The notes under the pieces were generated by a model. It was not told the DNA's origin. It searched no databases and was given only the letters and a program-made list of their open reading frames with translations. A stretch of 64,000 bases of DNA from Paenibacillus polymyxa (GTDB lineage Bacteria; Bacillota; Bacilli; Paenibacillales; Paenibacillaceae). Numbering within the stretch: position 1 is the first letter of the stretch; each line of letters starts with the position of its first letter. A program made the position numbers and the translations under genes. Below, piece after piece: positions 9,398 through 18,749 of this stretch. The stretch lies in contig NZ_CP049783.1 in the NCBI RefSeq assembly GCF_015710975.1, positions 2,477,501 to 2,541,500 of the forward strand, in the 5' to 3' direction.

Positions 9398-9482
9398 TAT
9401 TGGGAATCTGTCTTATTTTCATAATATTACAATTGGTAATGGTTCACAGATTACAGTTTCAAGCCACGGTAGAGGTGGCTGA
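9348..9482 (+). CDS. aloP: Quorum-sensing pro-peptide, C-terminal SHGRGG
   Basis: A 44-residue pro-peptide. TAAGGGGGTG lies 7 bases before the ATG, inside the end of the receptor gene in another frame. Residues 1-20 are a typical export signal (MKK then a run of Leu/Val/Ile/Ser), followed by a short linker and the C-terminal hexapeptide SHGRGG. This fits the logic of RRNPP systems: export by Sec, trimming outside the cell, re-import by an oligopeptide permease and binding to the receptor encoded just upstream. SHGRGG matches my memory of the mature AloP13 peptide of P. polymyxa; the exact processing site is inferred, not visible. A terminator follows, so receptor and peptide form a two-gene unit. 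Confidence 0.85.
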   Translation: MKKVFLSLLLSLIVVSNIGNLSYFHNITIGNGSQITVSSHGRGG

Positions 9483-9548
9483 ATTATAATCATGTTATAT
9501 TTACTTCTAGGTTAGTATCAGGGGAAGCTTATAAGTAAATGGACTTAG

Positions 9549-9581
9549 CAAAAAACCAGTCTTGGTAAGGCTGGTTTTTTG
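9549..9581 (+). terminator. Intrinsic terminator after the receptor/peptide unit
   Basis: AAAAACCAG (9551-9559) pairs with CTGGTTTTT (9571-9579) around an 11-base loop, ending in a T run. Confidence 0.88.
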
Positions 9582-9691
9582 ATGTATTCCGTTAAAGGGA
9601 TGAAATGGGTTTTATTATATTTTTAACCTGTGGGGAAGGTATCAGCCTGTAAACTAATGTAAATACCACACCGAACAGGAGGTTTATTGAT

Positions 9692-9919
9692 GTGAAATGG
9701 AAACAATTGGAGGAGTGCATCGAAGAAAAGCGAAAAGAATTAAATGAATTGGCGAAAGAGGTGGGATTGAAGGATCGACGGGTGTTGACCAAGTCTATGG
9801 AGTTGGATCGGCTCCTTAATAAGTACAGTGATTGGAAATATAGCTATCGTAGACAACAGAGCGTACCCCAAAGTTCACAGATCCAAGAGAAGCAACACGA
9901 GCTCGTCCTATCTTATTAA
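9692..9919 (+). CDS. Spo0E-family aspartyl-phosphate phosphatase
   Basis: A 75-residue, highly charged helical hairpin protein. The family signature is present as SMELDRLLNKY (about residues 33-43; consensus S-x-E-L-D-x-L-I/L). Members of the Spo0E/YisI/YnzD family dephosphorylate Spo0A~P and so delay sporulation. The start is a GTG at 9692 with AGGAGG 8 bases upstream; the overlapping ATG at 9690 runs directly into a stop, so GTG is the only option. It stands alone between the Alo unit and the convergent stator genes. Its position right beside a quorum-sensing pair may be chance, but both kinds of gene act on post-exponential regulation. Confidence 0.85.
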   Translation: MKWKQLEECIEEKRKELNELAKEVGLKDRRVLTKSMELDRLLNKYSDWKYSYRRQQSVPQSSQIQEKQHELVLSY

Positions 9920-10100
9920 CATCAAGCATTATGACAAGATAAAACCTAACTTCACCTTGGCTTCTATACATAGTGAGATATAGCATAAACAAAATAATCT
10001 CTATTACATCTCGTACGCCGCCCTTATCCACGTTGTTCGTACAGTTTATTGTTCTGCGTCTACATCAGAGCGGAAGCCATGTAACATGAGGATACAGCTC

Positions 10101-10147
10101 AAAAAAACCTCCCCATTCACGTTATGGCGTGACTCGGGAGGTTTTTG
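10101..10147 (-). terminator. Terminator of the motA-motB operon
   Basis: On the minus strand the stem AAAACCTCCC / GGGAGGTTTT is perfect and ends in a T run. It lies just past the motB stop; the A run on the other side could let it work in both directions. Confidence 0.85.
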
Positions 10148-10151
10148 GGTT

Positions 10152-10967
10152 TTACTGCTGGAGCTGACGCAGCACAGTGATTTCGACACGGCGGTTTTTT
10201 TGTCGCCCTGCTTCGGTGCTATTGTCACCAACCGGACGGGTATCTGCATAACCCGCATACTGGAATCCTGAGGGGGATAGCTGCTCTCGGTCGATAAAGA
10301 ACCGGAGTACAGACAGTGCCCGAGCGCCGGAAAGCTCCCAGTTGTCCTTGTAGGTCGATGAGTTAGAGGAACGCGTGAATGGAATGTTGTCCGTATGCCC
10401 CTCAATACTAATCGGTGTTTTCAAATCTCGAAATAGACTAGCTAATTTGGATAACGTGTTTGCAGAACCCTGCTTGAGTGCCGCTCTGCCTTGGTCGAAT
10501 AGAAAGCGGTCATTCAGCGTAATGACAATGCCACGTGGTTGATCGGATACGAAAATCTGATTTTGTAGCTTGTTGTCCGTAATATATTCCTGGATGACAC
10601 CCATTAGGTTTTGCAGCTCTTTTTCCTGCTTGCGAAATGCTTGTTCACGCTCGGTGAGCTTGGTTGATCCCGCTTCTTTTTTATTAGAGGCCGGTTGCTT
10701 GGTCGCGGGTGGATTCTTGCTGGTGTAACGATCGGCAGTCCCCGTAATGCCCGAGCCTTGCTCCAAAATAGAATCTCCCTTGTGGAACGTATCCTGAAGG
10801 GATTGAACAACGACGTCGTATTTCTTAGCATCCAGACTGCTCATGGCATACATCACGACGAAGAAAATGAGCAGCAGGGTGATCAGATCGGCATAAGTAA
10901 TCATCCACCGATCCCGTTGGTCTCCGCCGCCACCTTGACGCCCACGGCGCTTAGCGCGCGCTCTCAT
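10152..10967 (-). CDS. motB: Flagellar stator protein MotB (MotB/MotS family)
   Basis: The 271-residue protein anchors the flagellar stator to peptidoglycan and carries the ion-binding aspartate. Seen in it: a basic N-terminus, one membrane span with the essential Asp27 (WMITYADLITLLLIFFVVMY), a linker rich in charged residues and a C-terminal OmpA-type peptidoglycan-binding domain with EGHTDNIPF and NWELSGARALSVLRFF. It follows motA with a 17-base overlap, so the two are translationally coupled. The sequence does not tell me whether the channel carries protons or sodium. There are no other flagellar genes nearby, as is usual for Bacillus-type mot operons. Confidence 0.92.
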   Translation of the reverse strand: MRARAKRRGRQGGGGDQRDRWMITYADLITLLLIFFVVMYAMSSLDAKKYDVVVQSLQDTFHKGDSILEQGSGITGTADRYTSKNPPATKQPASNKKEAGSTKLTEREQAFRKQEKELQNLMGVIQEYITDNKLQNQIFVSDQPRGIVITLNDRFLFDQGRAALKQGSANTLSKLASLFRDLKTPISIEGHTDNIPFTRSSNSSTYKDNWELSGARALSVLRFFIDREQLSPSGFQYAGYADTRPVGDNSTEAGRQKNRRVEITVLRQLQQ

Positions 10968-11778
10968 GGAAGTCCTCCTTTGGAGTAGCGCTCTCTGTAC
11001 GTGAGCGACGAGGCGGTTTGCGATCTATATTTTGCTCTGAGCGGATAAAGAACTCCAACTTCTTGCGTACAAGCTTAGGGTTCTCTCCGTTTTGGATAGC
11101 CAGGATACCTTGCAGCAGCAAATCCATCGTAATAATTTCACTTTCACTGGCTGCTCTTATTTTGGACGCGATGGGCAGAAAGATCAGATTGGCGCTAGCA
11201 ACGCCGTATAATGTTGCGATAAAAGCTACAGCAATCGACGGTCCGAGCGCAGTAGGCTCGGTTAGGCTGCCAAGTACATGGATCAGACCCATGACCGTAC
11301 CGATAATCCCCATCGTAGGGGCATAGCCGCCTGCCGATTCAAATATTTTGGCGTACCCTTCATGTTTGTGCCCAATAGCATCTAACTCTAGTTCTAAAAT
11401 TTGCTTGATCTGTTCCTGTTCAGTGCCGTCAATGACTAGTTGAAGACCTTCCCGCAAAAATGCATTCGGATGCTCTGATGATATACGTTCTAGCGCAAGC
11501 ACACCGGATCGGCGGGAGGTGGCTGCCATGGAAACCAAATCTTCTAAATATTGCTCCGTTGGATTGTCCTCACGACTAAAAGCCATCCGCAGAGCGGTGG
11601 GTATAGTCTTCAGCTTGGAGGCAGGGTAGCTGATCACAACGGCGGCGAAAGTTCCGCCGAATACGATCAGAGCTGATGTACCTTGAAGCAGCCCTGTGAA
11701 TTCTCCGCCTTCCCACAAGAAGCCACCGATTAATGCTATGATTCCGGCGATGATGCCCAATACGATGGTGATATCCAA
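10951..11778 (-). CDS. motA: Flagellar stator protein MotA (MotA/MotP family)
   Basis: The 275-residue product has four membrane spans, and the conserved loop GGYAPTMGIIGTVMGLIHVLG between the cytoplasmic domain and span 3 is diagnostic of MotA/TolQ/ExbB proteins. Together with MotB it forms the ion-driven stator. The start is a TTG at 11778 (minus strand) with AGGAG about 11 bases upstream, a slightly long spacing; no ATG fits. The C-terminal tail is charged and overlaps the motB start. The promoter should lie in the 200 bases shared with the divergent uvrB gene. Confidence 0.9.
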   Translation of the reverse strand: MDITIVLGIIAGIIALIGGFLWEGGEFTGLLQGTSALIVFGGTFAAVVISYPASKLKTIPTALRMAFSREDNPTEQYLEDLVSMAATSRRSGVLALERISSEHPNAFLREGLQLVIDGTEQEQIKQILELELDAIGHKHEGYAKIFESAGGYAPTMGIIGTVMGLIHVLGSLTEPTALGPSIAVAFIATLYGVASANLIFLPIASKIRAASESEIITMDLLLQGILAIQNGENPKLVRKKLEFFIRSEQNIDRKPPRRSRTESATPKEDFHESAR

Positions 11779-11810
11779 AATTCAATTCACTCCTATTCAA
11801 GACTTATCGT

Positions 11811-11839
11811 TTGCATCCGCGGTAAGAAAGAGGTATAAT
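11811..11839 (+). promoter_or_regulatory. Sigma-A promoter of uvrB
   Basis: TTGCAT (11811-11816), a 17-base spacer and a perfect TATAAT (11834-11839). The transcript would begin near 11846 and carry a leader of about 140 bases. Confidence 0.8.
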
Positions 11840-11842
11840 ACG

Positions 11843-11856
11843 GGAACAAACATTCT
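11843..11856 (+). promoter_or_regulatory. LexA/DinR (SOS) box over the uvrB transcription start
   Basis: GGAACAAACATTCT matches 12 of 14 positions of the Firmicute SOS consensus CGAACRNRYGTTYC as I remember it, with the GAAC half-site intact and G-to-A in the second half-site. It sits just downstream of the -10 element, where LexA binding would block transcription. uvrBA is SOS-regulated in Bacillus. Confidence 0.65.
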
Positions 11857-11986
11857 TATTCAACCATATTTCCCAAGTATCATTGCGCGGGAAATATCGA
11901 CATAGAATTACAGGTAAAGACGTTAAAGCTCGATTGGTGTAAAAACATGATGTTTCCATTTTAGACGATAAGGGTGATGCAGGGCA

Positions 11987-13978
11987 ATGAGTGATATCGT
12001 TGTTAGCGATAAGACTTTTGAAATTCAGTCGGAATTCCAACCTCAAGGCGATCAACCCCAGGCCATTTTTGAATTGGTAGAGGGAATTGCAGAAGGAAAG
12101 AAGCATCAAACTCTATTGGGTGCTACGGGAACAGGTAAGACGTATACCATCGCTCAGACTATTGCCAAGCTGAATCGGCCTACACTGGTTATTGCGCATA
12201 ACAAGACTTTGGCTGCTCAACTGGCAAGTGAGTTTAAAGAATTCTTTCCAAACAACTCAGTCGATTATTTTGTCAGCTACTATGATTACTACCAACCGGA
12301 AGCGTACATCCCTTCTTCCGATACGTATATTGAGAAGGATTCCAGCATCAATGAGGAGATTGATAAACTTCGCCACTCAGCCACAAGCTCTCTGTTTGAG
12401 CGTCGTGACGTTATTATTGTAGCGAGTGTCTCTTGCATTTATGGTTTGGGTTCCCCGAAAGAATATTCAAGCTTGCTGCTCTCGCTTAGAGTCGGCATGG
12501 AGAAACCCCGCAATCAGATTTTGTCCCGCTTGGTCGATATTCAATATCAGCGGAACGATATCAACTTCGTGCGGGGTACTTTCCGTGTACGGGGGGATGT
12601 TGTTGAAATATTCCCGGCTTCCCATGGAGAAAACGCGATCCGGGTAGAACTGTTCGGAGATGAAATTGAACGGATTACCGAAATTAATGTGCTTACAGGT
12701 GAATTGATCGGTGAACGTGAGCATATCGCCATTTTCCCGGCATCTCACTTCGTTACTCATGAGGATACGATGAGGGTAGCACTGGTCAACATCGAACGTG
12801 AACTGGAAGAGCGCTTAGCAGAGCTGAAGGAGCAAGGGAAGCTGTTAGAGGCGCAACGTTTGGAGCAACGTACCCGCTATGATATCGAGATGATGAGAGA
12901 GGTTGGCTTTTGTTCCGGTGTCGAAAACTACTCGGGTCCACTGACATTCCGTGAGCGTGGAGCAACACCATATACACTGTTGGACTATTTTCCAGATGAT
13001 ATGCTGATCGTCATCGACGAATCTCATGTTACATTGCCGCAGATTCGTGCGATGTATAACGGGGACCAGGCGCGTAAAAATGTTCTCGTTGAACATGGTT
13101 TTCGTTTGCCATCTGCCTTGGATAACCGGCCGCTGAAGTTCGAAGAGTTCGAGGACAAAGTGAATCAAATTATCTATGTATCGGCTACTCCAGGCCCGTA
13201 TGAGATGGAAAAATGCGATACGATGGTGCAGCAGATTATCCGTCCTACCGGTCTCCTTGATCCTATAATTGAGGTGCGTCCAAGCAAAGGTCAGATTGAC
13301 GATCTCATTAATGAAATACGGCAGCGCATAGAACGTGAAGAACGGGTACTGGTCACCACACTCACGAAGAAAATGGCTGAAGATTTGACAGACTACTTAA
13401 AAGAAGTGGGCATCAAGGTTCGGTATATGCACTCCGAGATTAAGACTTTGGAACGGATGGCCATTTTGCGGGATCTTCGTCTGGGAACCTTCGATGTGCT
13501 GATCGGGATCAACTTGTTGCGGGAAGGTCTCGATTTGCCGGAAGTATCGCTGGTTGCGATTTTGGATGCGGACAAAGAAGGCTTCCTGCGTTCTGAGCGC
13601 TCTCTGATTCAGACGATCGGACGGGCAGCGCGGAATAGTGACGGACGTGTTATTATGTATGGCGATAAGATTACCGATTCTATGGATAAAGCGATTAAGG
13701 AAACGGAACGTCGCCGTGCGATTCAAATTCAATACAATGAAGAGCATGGGATTACCCCGCAAACCATCCGTAAAAAGATACGTGATGTCATTGAAGCAAC
13801 CAAGACGGCAGAGTCCAAGAATGATTACCTTCCTAATGAGACGGGTAAACTTTCCAAGAAGGAGCGTCAATCCCTCATTCAGCGCCTAGAAGCAGAAATG
13901 AAGGATGCGGCCAAGAATCTACAGTTCGAACGGGCCGCCGAGTTGCGTGATGCTTTGCTGGAATTGCGGGCTGATTAA
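11987..13978 (+). CDS. uvrB: UvrABC excinuclease subunit B
   Basis: The 663-residue damage-verification helicase of nucleotide excision repair. Walker A is [10 protein letters not shown] (about residues 44-53), the strand-separating beta-hairpin is [12 protein letters not shown], helicase motifs DESH and the C-terminal motif VI (QTIGRAARN) are present, and the last 35 residues form the UVR domain that contacts UvrC ([22 protein letters not shown]). Its length equals that of the family. A weak ribosome site (GCAGGGC) precedes the ATG. It is the first gene of a uvrB-uvrA unit behind a promoter with an SOS-like box. Confidence 0.98.
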   Translation: MSDIVVSDKTFEIQSEFQPQGDQPQAIFELVEGIAEGKKHQTLLGATGTGKTYTIAQTIAKLNRPTLVIAHNKTLAAQLASEFKEFFPNNSVDYFVSYYDYYQPEAYIPSSDTYIEKDSSINEEIDKLRHSATSSLFERRDVIIVASVSCIYGLGSPKEYSSLLLSLRVGMEKPRNQILSRLVDIQYQRNDINFVRGTFRVRGDVVEIFPASHGENAIRVELFGDEIERITEINVLTGELIGEREHIAIFPASHFVTHEDTMRVALVNIERELEERLAELKEQGKLLEAQRLEQRTRYDIEMMREVGFCSGVENYSGPLTFRERGATPYTLLDYFPDDMLIVIDESHVTLPQIRAMYNGDQARKNVLVEHGFRLPSALDNRPLKFEEFEDKVNQIIYVSATPGPYEMEKCDTMVQQIIRPTGLLDPIIEVRPSKGQIDDLINEIRQRIEREERVLVTTLTKKMAEDLTDYLKEVGIKVRYMHSEIKTLERMAILRDLRLGTFDVLIGINLLREGLDLPEVSLVAILDADKEGFLRSERSLIQTIGRAARNSDGRVIMYGDKITDSMDKAIKETERRRAIQIQYNEEHGITPQTIRKKIRDVIEATKTAESKNDYLPNETGKLSKKERQSLIQRLEAEMKDAAKNLQFERAAELRDALLELRAD

Positions 13979-14045
13979 ACATTGGGAATAAGCTAGAAGC
14001 ACAACATATTGATAATAAAATGTTTGATTGCTTTTAAGAAATAGC

Positions 14046-14077
14046 GAGGACGGCCGATGTGGTCGTTCTCTTTGCGA
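14046..14077 (+). terminator. Weak hairpin between uvrB and uvrA
   Basis: GAGGACGGCC can pair with GGTCGTTCTC through several G-T pairs around a short loop, followed by TTT. The weak stem and short T run suggest partial termination or mRNA processing rather than a full stop between the two genes. Confidence 0.3.
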
Positions 14078-14147
14078 TATATCACTTCCATCGGATCATC
14101 CGATGCGATATAGGATAACGTGAATTACGGCTAAGGAGATGAAACAT

Positions 14148-17009
14148 TTGGCGAATGAAAGCATCATCATCAAAGGCGCACGCGCGCATAATCTCAAAAA
14201 TATTGACGTGACGATTCCGCGGGACAAGTTCGTTGTCCTGACAGGGCTTAGCGGCTCAGGTAAATCATCACTGGCTTTCGATACGATCTATGCGGAAGGA
14301 CAGCGGCGGTATGTGGAATCATTATCTGCGTATGCCCGTCAATTCCTCGGGCAAATGGAGAAACCGGACGTCGATTCGATTGACGGCCTGTCACCTGCCA
14401 TTTCCATTGACCAAAAAACGACAAGTCGGAATCCTCGTTCTACGGTCGGAACAGTTACAGAAATCTATGATTACCTGCGGTTGTTATTTGCCCGAGTGGG
14501 TCATCCTCATTGTCCTGAACATGGCATTGAAATCACTTCACAGACCGTCGAACAGATGGTAGACCGCATTTTGCAGTATCCTGAAAAGACACGGCTACAA
14601 ATCCTGGCTCCATTGGTATCCGGCCGCAAAGGTGAGCATAAGACACTGTTCACTGATATAGCCAAGCAGGGCTTTGTACGGGTACGTGTGAATGGCGAAC
14701 TGCGTGAATTGTCCGAGAAGATTGAATTGGAGAAGAACAAGAAGCACTCGATTGAAGTGGTCGTAGACCGGATCGTAGTCAAGGAAGATGTACGTGCGCG
14801 TCTGTCCGACTCTATCGAGACGGCACTGAATCTTTCAGGCGGACAGTTGCTTGTAGATATTATAGGGCAAGAGGAGTTGCGATTTAGCTCCAACTTTGCG
14901 TGCCCGATTTGCGGTTTTAGCATAGATGAGCTGTCTCCCCGAATGTTCTCCTTTAATAGTCCGTTTGGTGCTTGTCCAGATTGTGATGGGCTAGGAGTTA
15001 AAATGGTGGTTGACCCTGATCTGCTCATACCCGATCCAGAAAAAAGTGTAGAAGATGGGGCATTCCAGGCATGGAGTGGAGGAACTTCCACTTATTATCC
15101 TCAATTTTTACAGTCCGTATGCGAACACTACGGTATTCCGCAGGACGTTCCTGTAAGCCAATTGACGTCAGAACAAATGAATCTTATTTTGCACGGAACA
15201 GGTGACCAGAAGATCCGTTTCCGCTATGAAAATGATTTTGGTCAACGTAAGGAAGCCTATGTGACCTTTGAGGGCATTATCCCGAACCTGGAGCGTCGCT
15301 ACCGTGATACGGCTTCTGAGGGAATACGTGAATTTATTGAAGGCTTTATGAGTGCAAAGCCATGTAACACCTGTAAGGGGCACCGACTGAAAAAAGAAAG
15401 CCTGTCGGTAACCATTCAAGAGCGTAATATCGCTTATGTGACAGCTTTGTCTGTCGGGGAGGCTTCTCAATTTTTCCATACACTGGAGCTGAGTGAGAAA
15501 GAGCAGTCGATTGCCAACCTCATTTTAAAGGAAATTAACAGCCGACTGGGATTCCTCGTTAACGTTGGTTTGGAATACCTGACTTTAAGCCGTGCGGCAG
15601 GTACATTGTCCGGCGGGGAGGCACAGCGTATCCGATTGGCGACACAGATCGGGTCCAGTCTGATGGGTGTGCTTTATATTTTGGACGAGCCAAGTATCGG
15701 GTTGCATCAGCGAGATAATGACCGCCTGATTAGTGCTTTGGAACATATGCGGAACCTAGGCAATACGTTGATCGTGGTGGAGCATGACGAAGATACGATG
15801 ATGGCGGCAGACTATATCATTGACATTGGGCCAGGAGCCGGAATCCATGGCGGGATGATCATGTCACAGGGGACCCCACAGGAAGTTATGGAAGATCCGA
15901 ATTCCCTGACCGGTCAATATTTGAGCGGGCGTAAGTTTATTCCGGTCAATAGCGAGCGGCGCAAGCCTGCAGATAAGTGGCTGGAGATTCGCGGAGCCAA
16001 GGAGAACAATCTCAAAAATGTGAATGTCAAAATTCCATTGGGTGTTTTCACGGCTGTCACTGGTGTATCCGGGTCTGGGAAATCGACGCTAGTCAACGAA
16101 ATTTTGTACAAAACGCTGGCGCGTGATCTGAACCGTGCGAGAGTACGTCCAGGTCAACATAAAGAAATTCGCGGGCTAGAGCATATCGAAAAGGTGGTTG
16201 AGATCGATCAATCGCCAATCGGCCGTACACCGCGTTCCAATCCTGCGACTTATACCGGTGTGTTCGATGATATCCGTGATTTATTCTCGCAGACGAACGA
16301 GGCTAAGGTTCGAGGCTACAAGAAAGGCCGGTTTAGCTTTAACGTTAAGGGAGGCCGATGTGAATCTTGCAGAGGCGACGGCATCATCAAGATTGAGATG
16401 CACTTTCTGCCCGATGTGTACGTACCCTGCGAAGTGTGCAAAGGCAAACGCTATAATCGGGAGACCCTCGAGGTTAAGTATAAAGGGAAGAGTATTGCTG
16501 ATGTGCTGGAGATGACGGTAGAGGATGCAACAGCATTTTTTGAAAATATCCCGAAGATTCACCGCAAGATTCAGACGCTGATGGATGTAGGTTTGGGGTA
16601 TATCAAGTTGGGTCAACCAGCGACTACCTTGTCCGGTGGTGAAGCACAGCGTGTGAAGCTGGCTTCCGAACTGTATCGTCGCAGCACAGGTAAAACCATT
16701 TATATTTTGGATGAGCCGACAACGGGTCTACATGTTCACGATATTGACCGTTTATTGACGGTGCTGCATCGTTTGGTTGATTCGGGAGAAACGGTACTGG
16801 TTATTGAACATAATCTAGATGTAATTAAAACAGCCGATTTCCTGATTGATCTGGGGCCTGAAGGCGGAAGCGGCGGTGGAACGATCTTGGCTACCGGGAC
16901 ACCAGAACAACTCGTAAAAGTTGAAGAATCCTATACAGGCCGATACTTAAAGCCGATCCTTGAACGGGATACACAGCGCAGCCAAGCGCTTCAGACCGTC
17001 GATCTATAG
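14148..17009 (+). CDS. uvrA: UvrABC excinuclease subunit A
   Basis: The 953-residue damage sensor of nucleotide excision repair: two ABC-type ATPase halves with Walker A motifs [13 protein letters not shown] and [13 protein letters not shown], signature motifs [12 protein letters not shown] and [12 protein letters not shown], and zinc-binding cysteine pairs ([29 protein letters not shown]). It recruits UvrB to lesions. I start it at TTG 14148, 9 bases after AAGGAG, giving [20 protein letters not shown], like other UvrA N-termini. The ATG at 14139 touches the ribosome site and is an unlikely start. A leader gap of 169 bases separates it from uvrB. Confidence 0.98.
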   Translation: MANESIIIKGARAHNLKNIDVTIPRDKFVVLTGLSGSGKSSLAFDTIYAEGQRRYVESLSAYARQFLGQMEKPDVDSIDGLSPAISIDQKTTSRNPRSTVGTVTEIYDYLRLLFARVGHPHCPEHGIEITSQTVEQMVDRILQYPEKTRLQILAPLVSGRKGEHKTLFTDIAKQGFVRVRVNGELRELSEKIELEKNKKHSIEVVVDRIVVKEDVRARLSDSIETALNLSGGQLLVDIIGQEELRFSSNFACPICGFSIDELSPRMFSFNSPFGACPDCDGLGVKMVVDPDLLIPDPEKSVEDGAFQAWSGGTSTYYPQFLQSVCEHYGIPQDVPVSQLTSEQMNLILHGTGDQKIRFRYENDFGQRKEAYVTFEGIIPNLERRYRDTASEGIREFIEGFMSAKPCNTCKGHRLKKESLSVTIQERNIAYVTALSVGEASQFFHTLELSEKEQSIANLILKEINSRLGFLVNVGLEYLTLSRAAGTLSGGEAQRIRLATQIGSSLMGVLYILDEPSIGLHQRDNDRLISALEHMRNLGNTLIVVEHDEDTMMAADYIIDIGPGAGIHGGMIMSQGTPQEVMEDPNSLTGQYLSGRKFIPVNSERRKPADKWLEIRGAKENNLKNVNVKIPLGVFTAVTGVSGSGKSTLVNEILYKTLARDLNRARVRPGQHKEIRGLEHIEKVVEIDQSPIGRTPRSNPATYTGVFDDIRDLFSQTNEAKVRGYKKGRFSFNVKGGRCESCRGDGIIKIEMHFLPDVYVPCEVCKGKRYNRETLEVKYKGKSIADVLEMTVEDATAFFENIPKIHRKIQTLMDVGLGYIKLGQPATTLSGGEAQRVKLASELYRRSTGKTIYILDEPTTGLHVHDIDRLLTVLHRLVDSGETVLVIEHNLDVIKTADFLIDLGPEGGSGGGTILATGTPEQLVKVEESYTGRYLKPILERDTQRSQALQTVDL

Positions 17010-17030
17010 ATACTGTTTAGTGTATGTTTT

Positions 17031-17109
17031 AGAAACCCTGCACATGCAGGAAGGCAGAATACGAATTAGCGTATTTATGCTTTCCCGTTGGCAGGGTTTA
17101 TTTTTTTTG
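17031..17109 (+). terminator. Terminator after uvrA
   Basis: Outer arms AAACCCTGC and GCAGGGTTT enclose an inner hairpin (GAATACG...CGTATT) and are followed by a run of about nine Ts. Confidence 0.85.
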
Positions 17110-17419
17110 TAAAAAAAGAAAACTTTTATCAAATTCCTGCGTTAAAGCATGTGACACATAGTTTACCAAGCGCTGGAATAATAAATCTATATGTATATTC
17201 ATCGACAGAAAGTCTCTGAGTAATCTCTAAATTTTTGGAGTTTTGGATGTTTAGGCTCGGGCTTGAAGAGGTTAATATATAACTTATGATTATCTAGCAT
17301 CATACGAAGTTCCGTGCCCCGTGACAACCATTACTAGTTGAAGCGAAACCGTCTATAGTTATATCACATCTAAGATTTATACCACATCTCTGAGGAAGTC
17401 ATGAAGGGAGCTGGAACGT
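17110..17419 (+). other. Non-coding 310-base interval before the secreted unknown gene
   Basis: I see no credible ORF on either strand and no RNA gene here. It is A/T-rich and should hold the promoter of the downstream gene; I cannot choose one with confidence. Confidence 0.4.
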
Positions 17420-18631
17420 TTGAAGATTAAGCAAAGTAGAGATCTACGTACACGTGTATACTCATGGGCAGCAGGAGTCACTATAGCGGCATGGTTATTG
17501 GGTTATAGTGCTGCACCGTCCTATGCCTCCGAGGTGTCCGAGGCGTATGCGCCCATACAAGCCGAGATCGAAACCAGTGCAGTGATTGGAACTATTAAAG
17601 ATTCAGAAAACGCTCACAATTATATTCAGCCCGCAGCAAAGGGTGGGTTTGTAATGCTGAACGTCGAGGACATTACAGAAGCAAGTGTGGTACACGTCAC
17701 GTACGGCAAGCTGGACAGTTCTCTAGAGACTGTATGGAAACACCAGCAGGACCTGAACGTACAACCGGGAACAAGTAGCAGGGGAGTCCAGCGGGAGACG
17801 TCAGATGGTGGGTTGTTGTTTCTGATTGATTATACCCAAGCGAACGGAATGCGGGATTTGCAGGCTTCACGATTGGACGCGGATGGAAACCCCTTGTGGT
17901 CCAAAACATTACCGACTGATGGCTTGATATCTCAAGGGCAGGGTTCTCAGGTAGGACTGGAGCCACTTGAGGATGGCAGTTTTCTAGTCTCCTCACTGAA
18001 CCTTGCGGAGCAGTCCTTCACTGTACTCAAATACACAGAAGATGGCGATATACAATGGCATCGAACGACGGCCGGGGTGACCTCAGGTTGGCTGGTTGGC
18101 AGTCACAATGGATATTATGCGCTTTTGAACAGCTCAGATGGTCCCGTGGGGGTACAAGCCGATGTGTATGGTCGTAATATCCGTGATGTCCATCTAGACT
18201 TAGGATCAGGTAAGGAAATTGCCGCGGTACGTGAGTTGTCCAGCGGTCATATTGCTGTAACAGGGCTTAAAGGAAACAGCAAGCGTACCCAGGTGTTAAG
18301 TAATGGTCTGCAATTGTTTAGTAATACAGAGGACTATGCCGCTGACCGGGTGTATCTGCCTGAGGAGCAGTTGTACGTCCAGTTCAGTGATCAATATGAT
18401 CCACTGGGTAAAACCACGAAGATGCATGGCATTACTATCACAGGCTTAAAAGGAAATGGCACGAAGGTGTGGGAAACGAAGACTCATTATAAGGAAGATA
18501 ACTCCTTCGGCATCCGATATGATACGGGATTGATATATAAGATTCCTTCAGGCTACGCGGTGGTGACATCTACAACAGGCGCTCAGAAGCCAATAGTACT
18601 CGATTTTGCGAAAATATTGATACCGGAGTAA
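17420..18631 (+). CDS. Secreted protein of unknown function, probable beta-propeller
   Basis: The 403-residue protein begins at TTG with GGGAG 6 bases upstream. Residues 1-36 form a Sec signal peptide (basic start, AAGVTIAAWLLGYSA core, likely cut after SYA-S). The mature part is all-beta in character, with repeated units of 40-50 residues carrying a D-G-[DN]-x-x-W pattern (DADGNPLWSKT, EDGDIQWHRT, GNGTKVWETK), as in PQQ-like or WD-like propellers. No catalytic motif is evident. A hairpin overlapping the stop codon closes the transcript. Function unknown. Confidence 0.75.
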   Translation: MKIKQSRDLRTRVYSWAAGVTIAAWLLGYSAAPSYASEVSEAYAPIQAEIETSAVIGTIKDSENAHNYIQPAAKGGFVMLNVEDITEASVVHVTYGKLDSSLETVWKHQQDLNVQPGTSSRGVQRETSDGGLLFLIDYTQANGMRDLQASRLDADGNPLWSKTLPTDGLISQGQGSQVGLEPLEDGSFLVSSLNLAEQSFTVLKYTEDGDIQWHRTTAGVTSGWLVGSHNGYYALLNSSDGPVGVQADVYGRNIRDVHLDLGSGKEIAAVRELSSGHIAVTGLKGNSKRTQVLSNGLQLFSNTEDYAADRVYLPEEQLYVQFSDQYDPLGKTTKMHGITITGLKGNGTKVWETKTHYKEDNSFGIRYDTGLIYKIPSGYAVVTSTTGAQKPIVLDFAKILIPE

Positions 18632-18648
18632 TCCGGTGTCTTTTTTTA
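18621..18648 (+). terminator. Terminator overlapping the stop codon of the secreted unknown
   Basis: ACCGGA and TCCGGT form a short stem around GTAA, followed by GTC and T7. Confidence 0.65.
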
Positions 18649-18700
18649 TGAAATCGAAGAAATAGCAAGTAGGTATGGCACTGTGGTGTGGCATAAGAAA

Positions 18701-18735
18701 CAGCCTGCTTGTATATAAAATACAAGCAGGCTGTT
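18701..18735 (-). terminator. Terminator of the sulfite reductase gene
   Basis: CAGCCTGCTTGTAT and ATACAAGCAGGCTG form a perfect 14-bp stem around a short A/T loop; on the minus strand it follows the reductase stop codon directly and is followed by a short TTTC, so the U tract is weak. Confidence 0.7.
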
Positions 18736-18749
18736 AATGGGCTTTATGT

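Noticed and set aside
10695..11905. Plus-strand ORFs of 69-102 codons across the stator genes
   Set aside because: They are shadows of motA and motB on the minus strand and have no ribosome sites.
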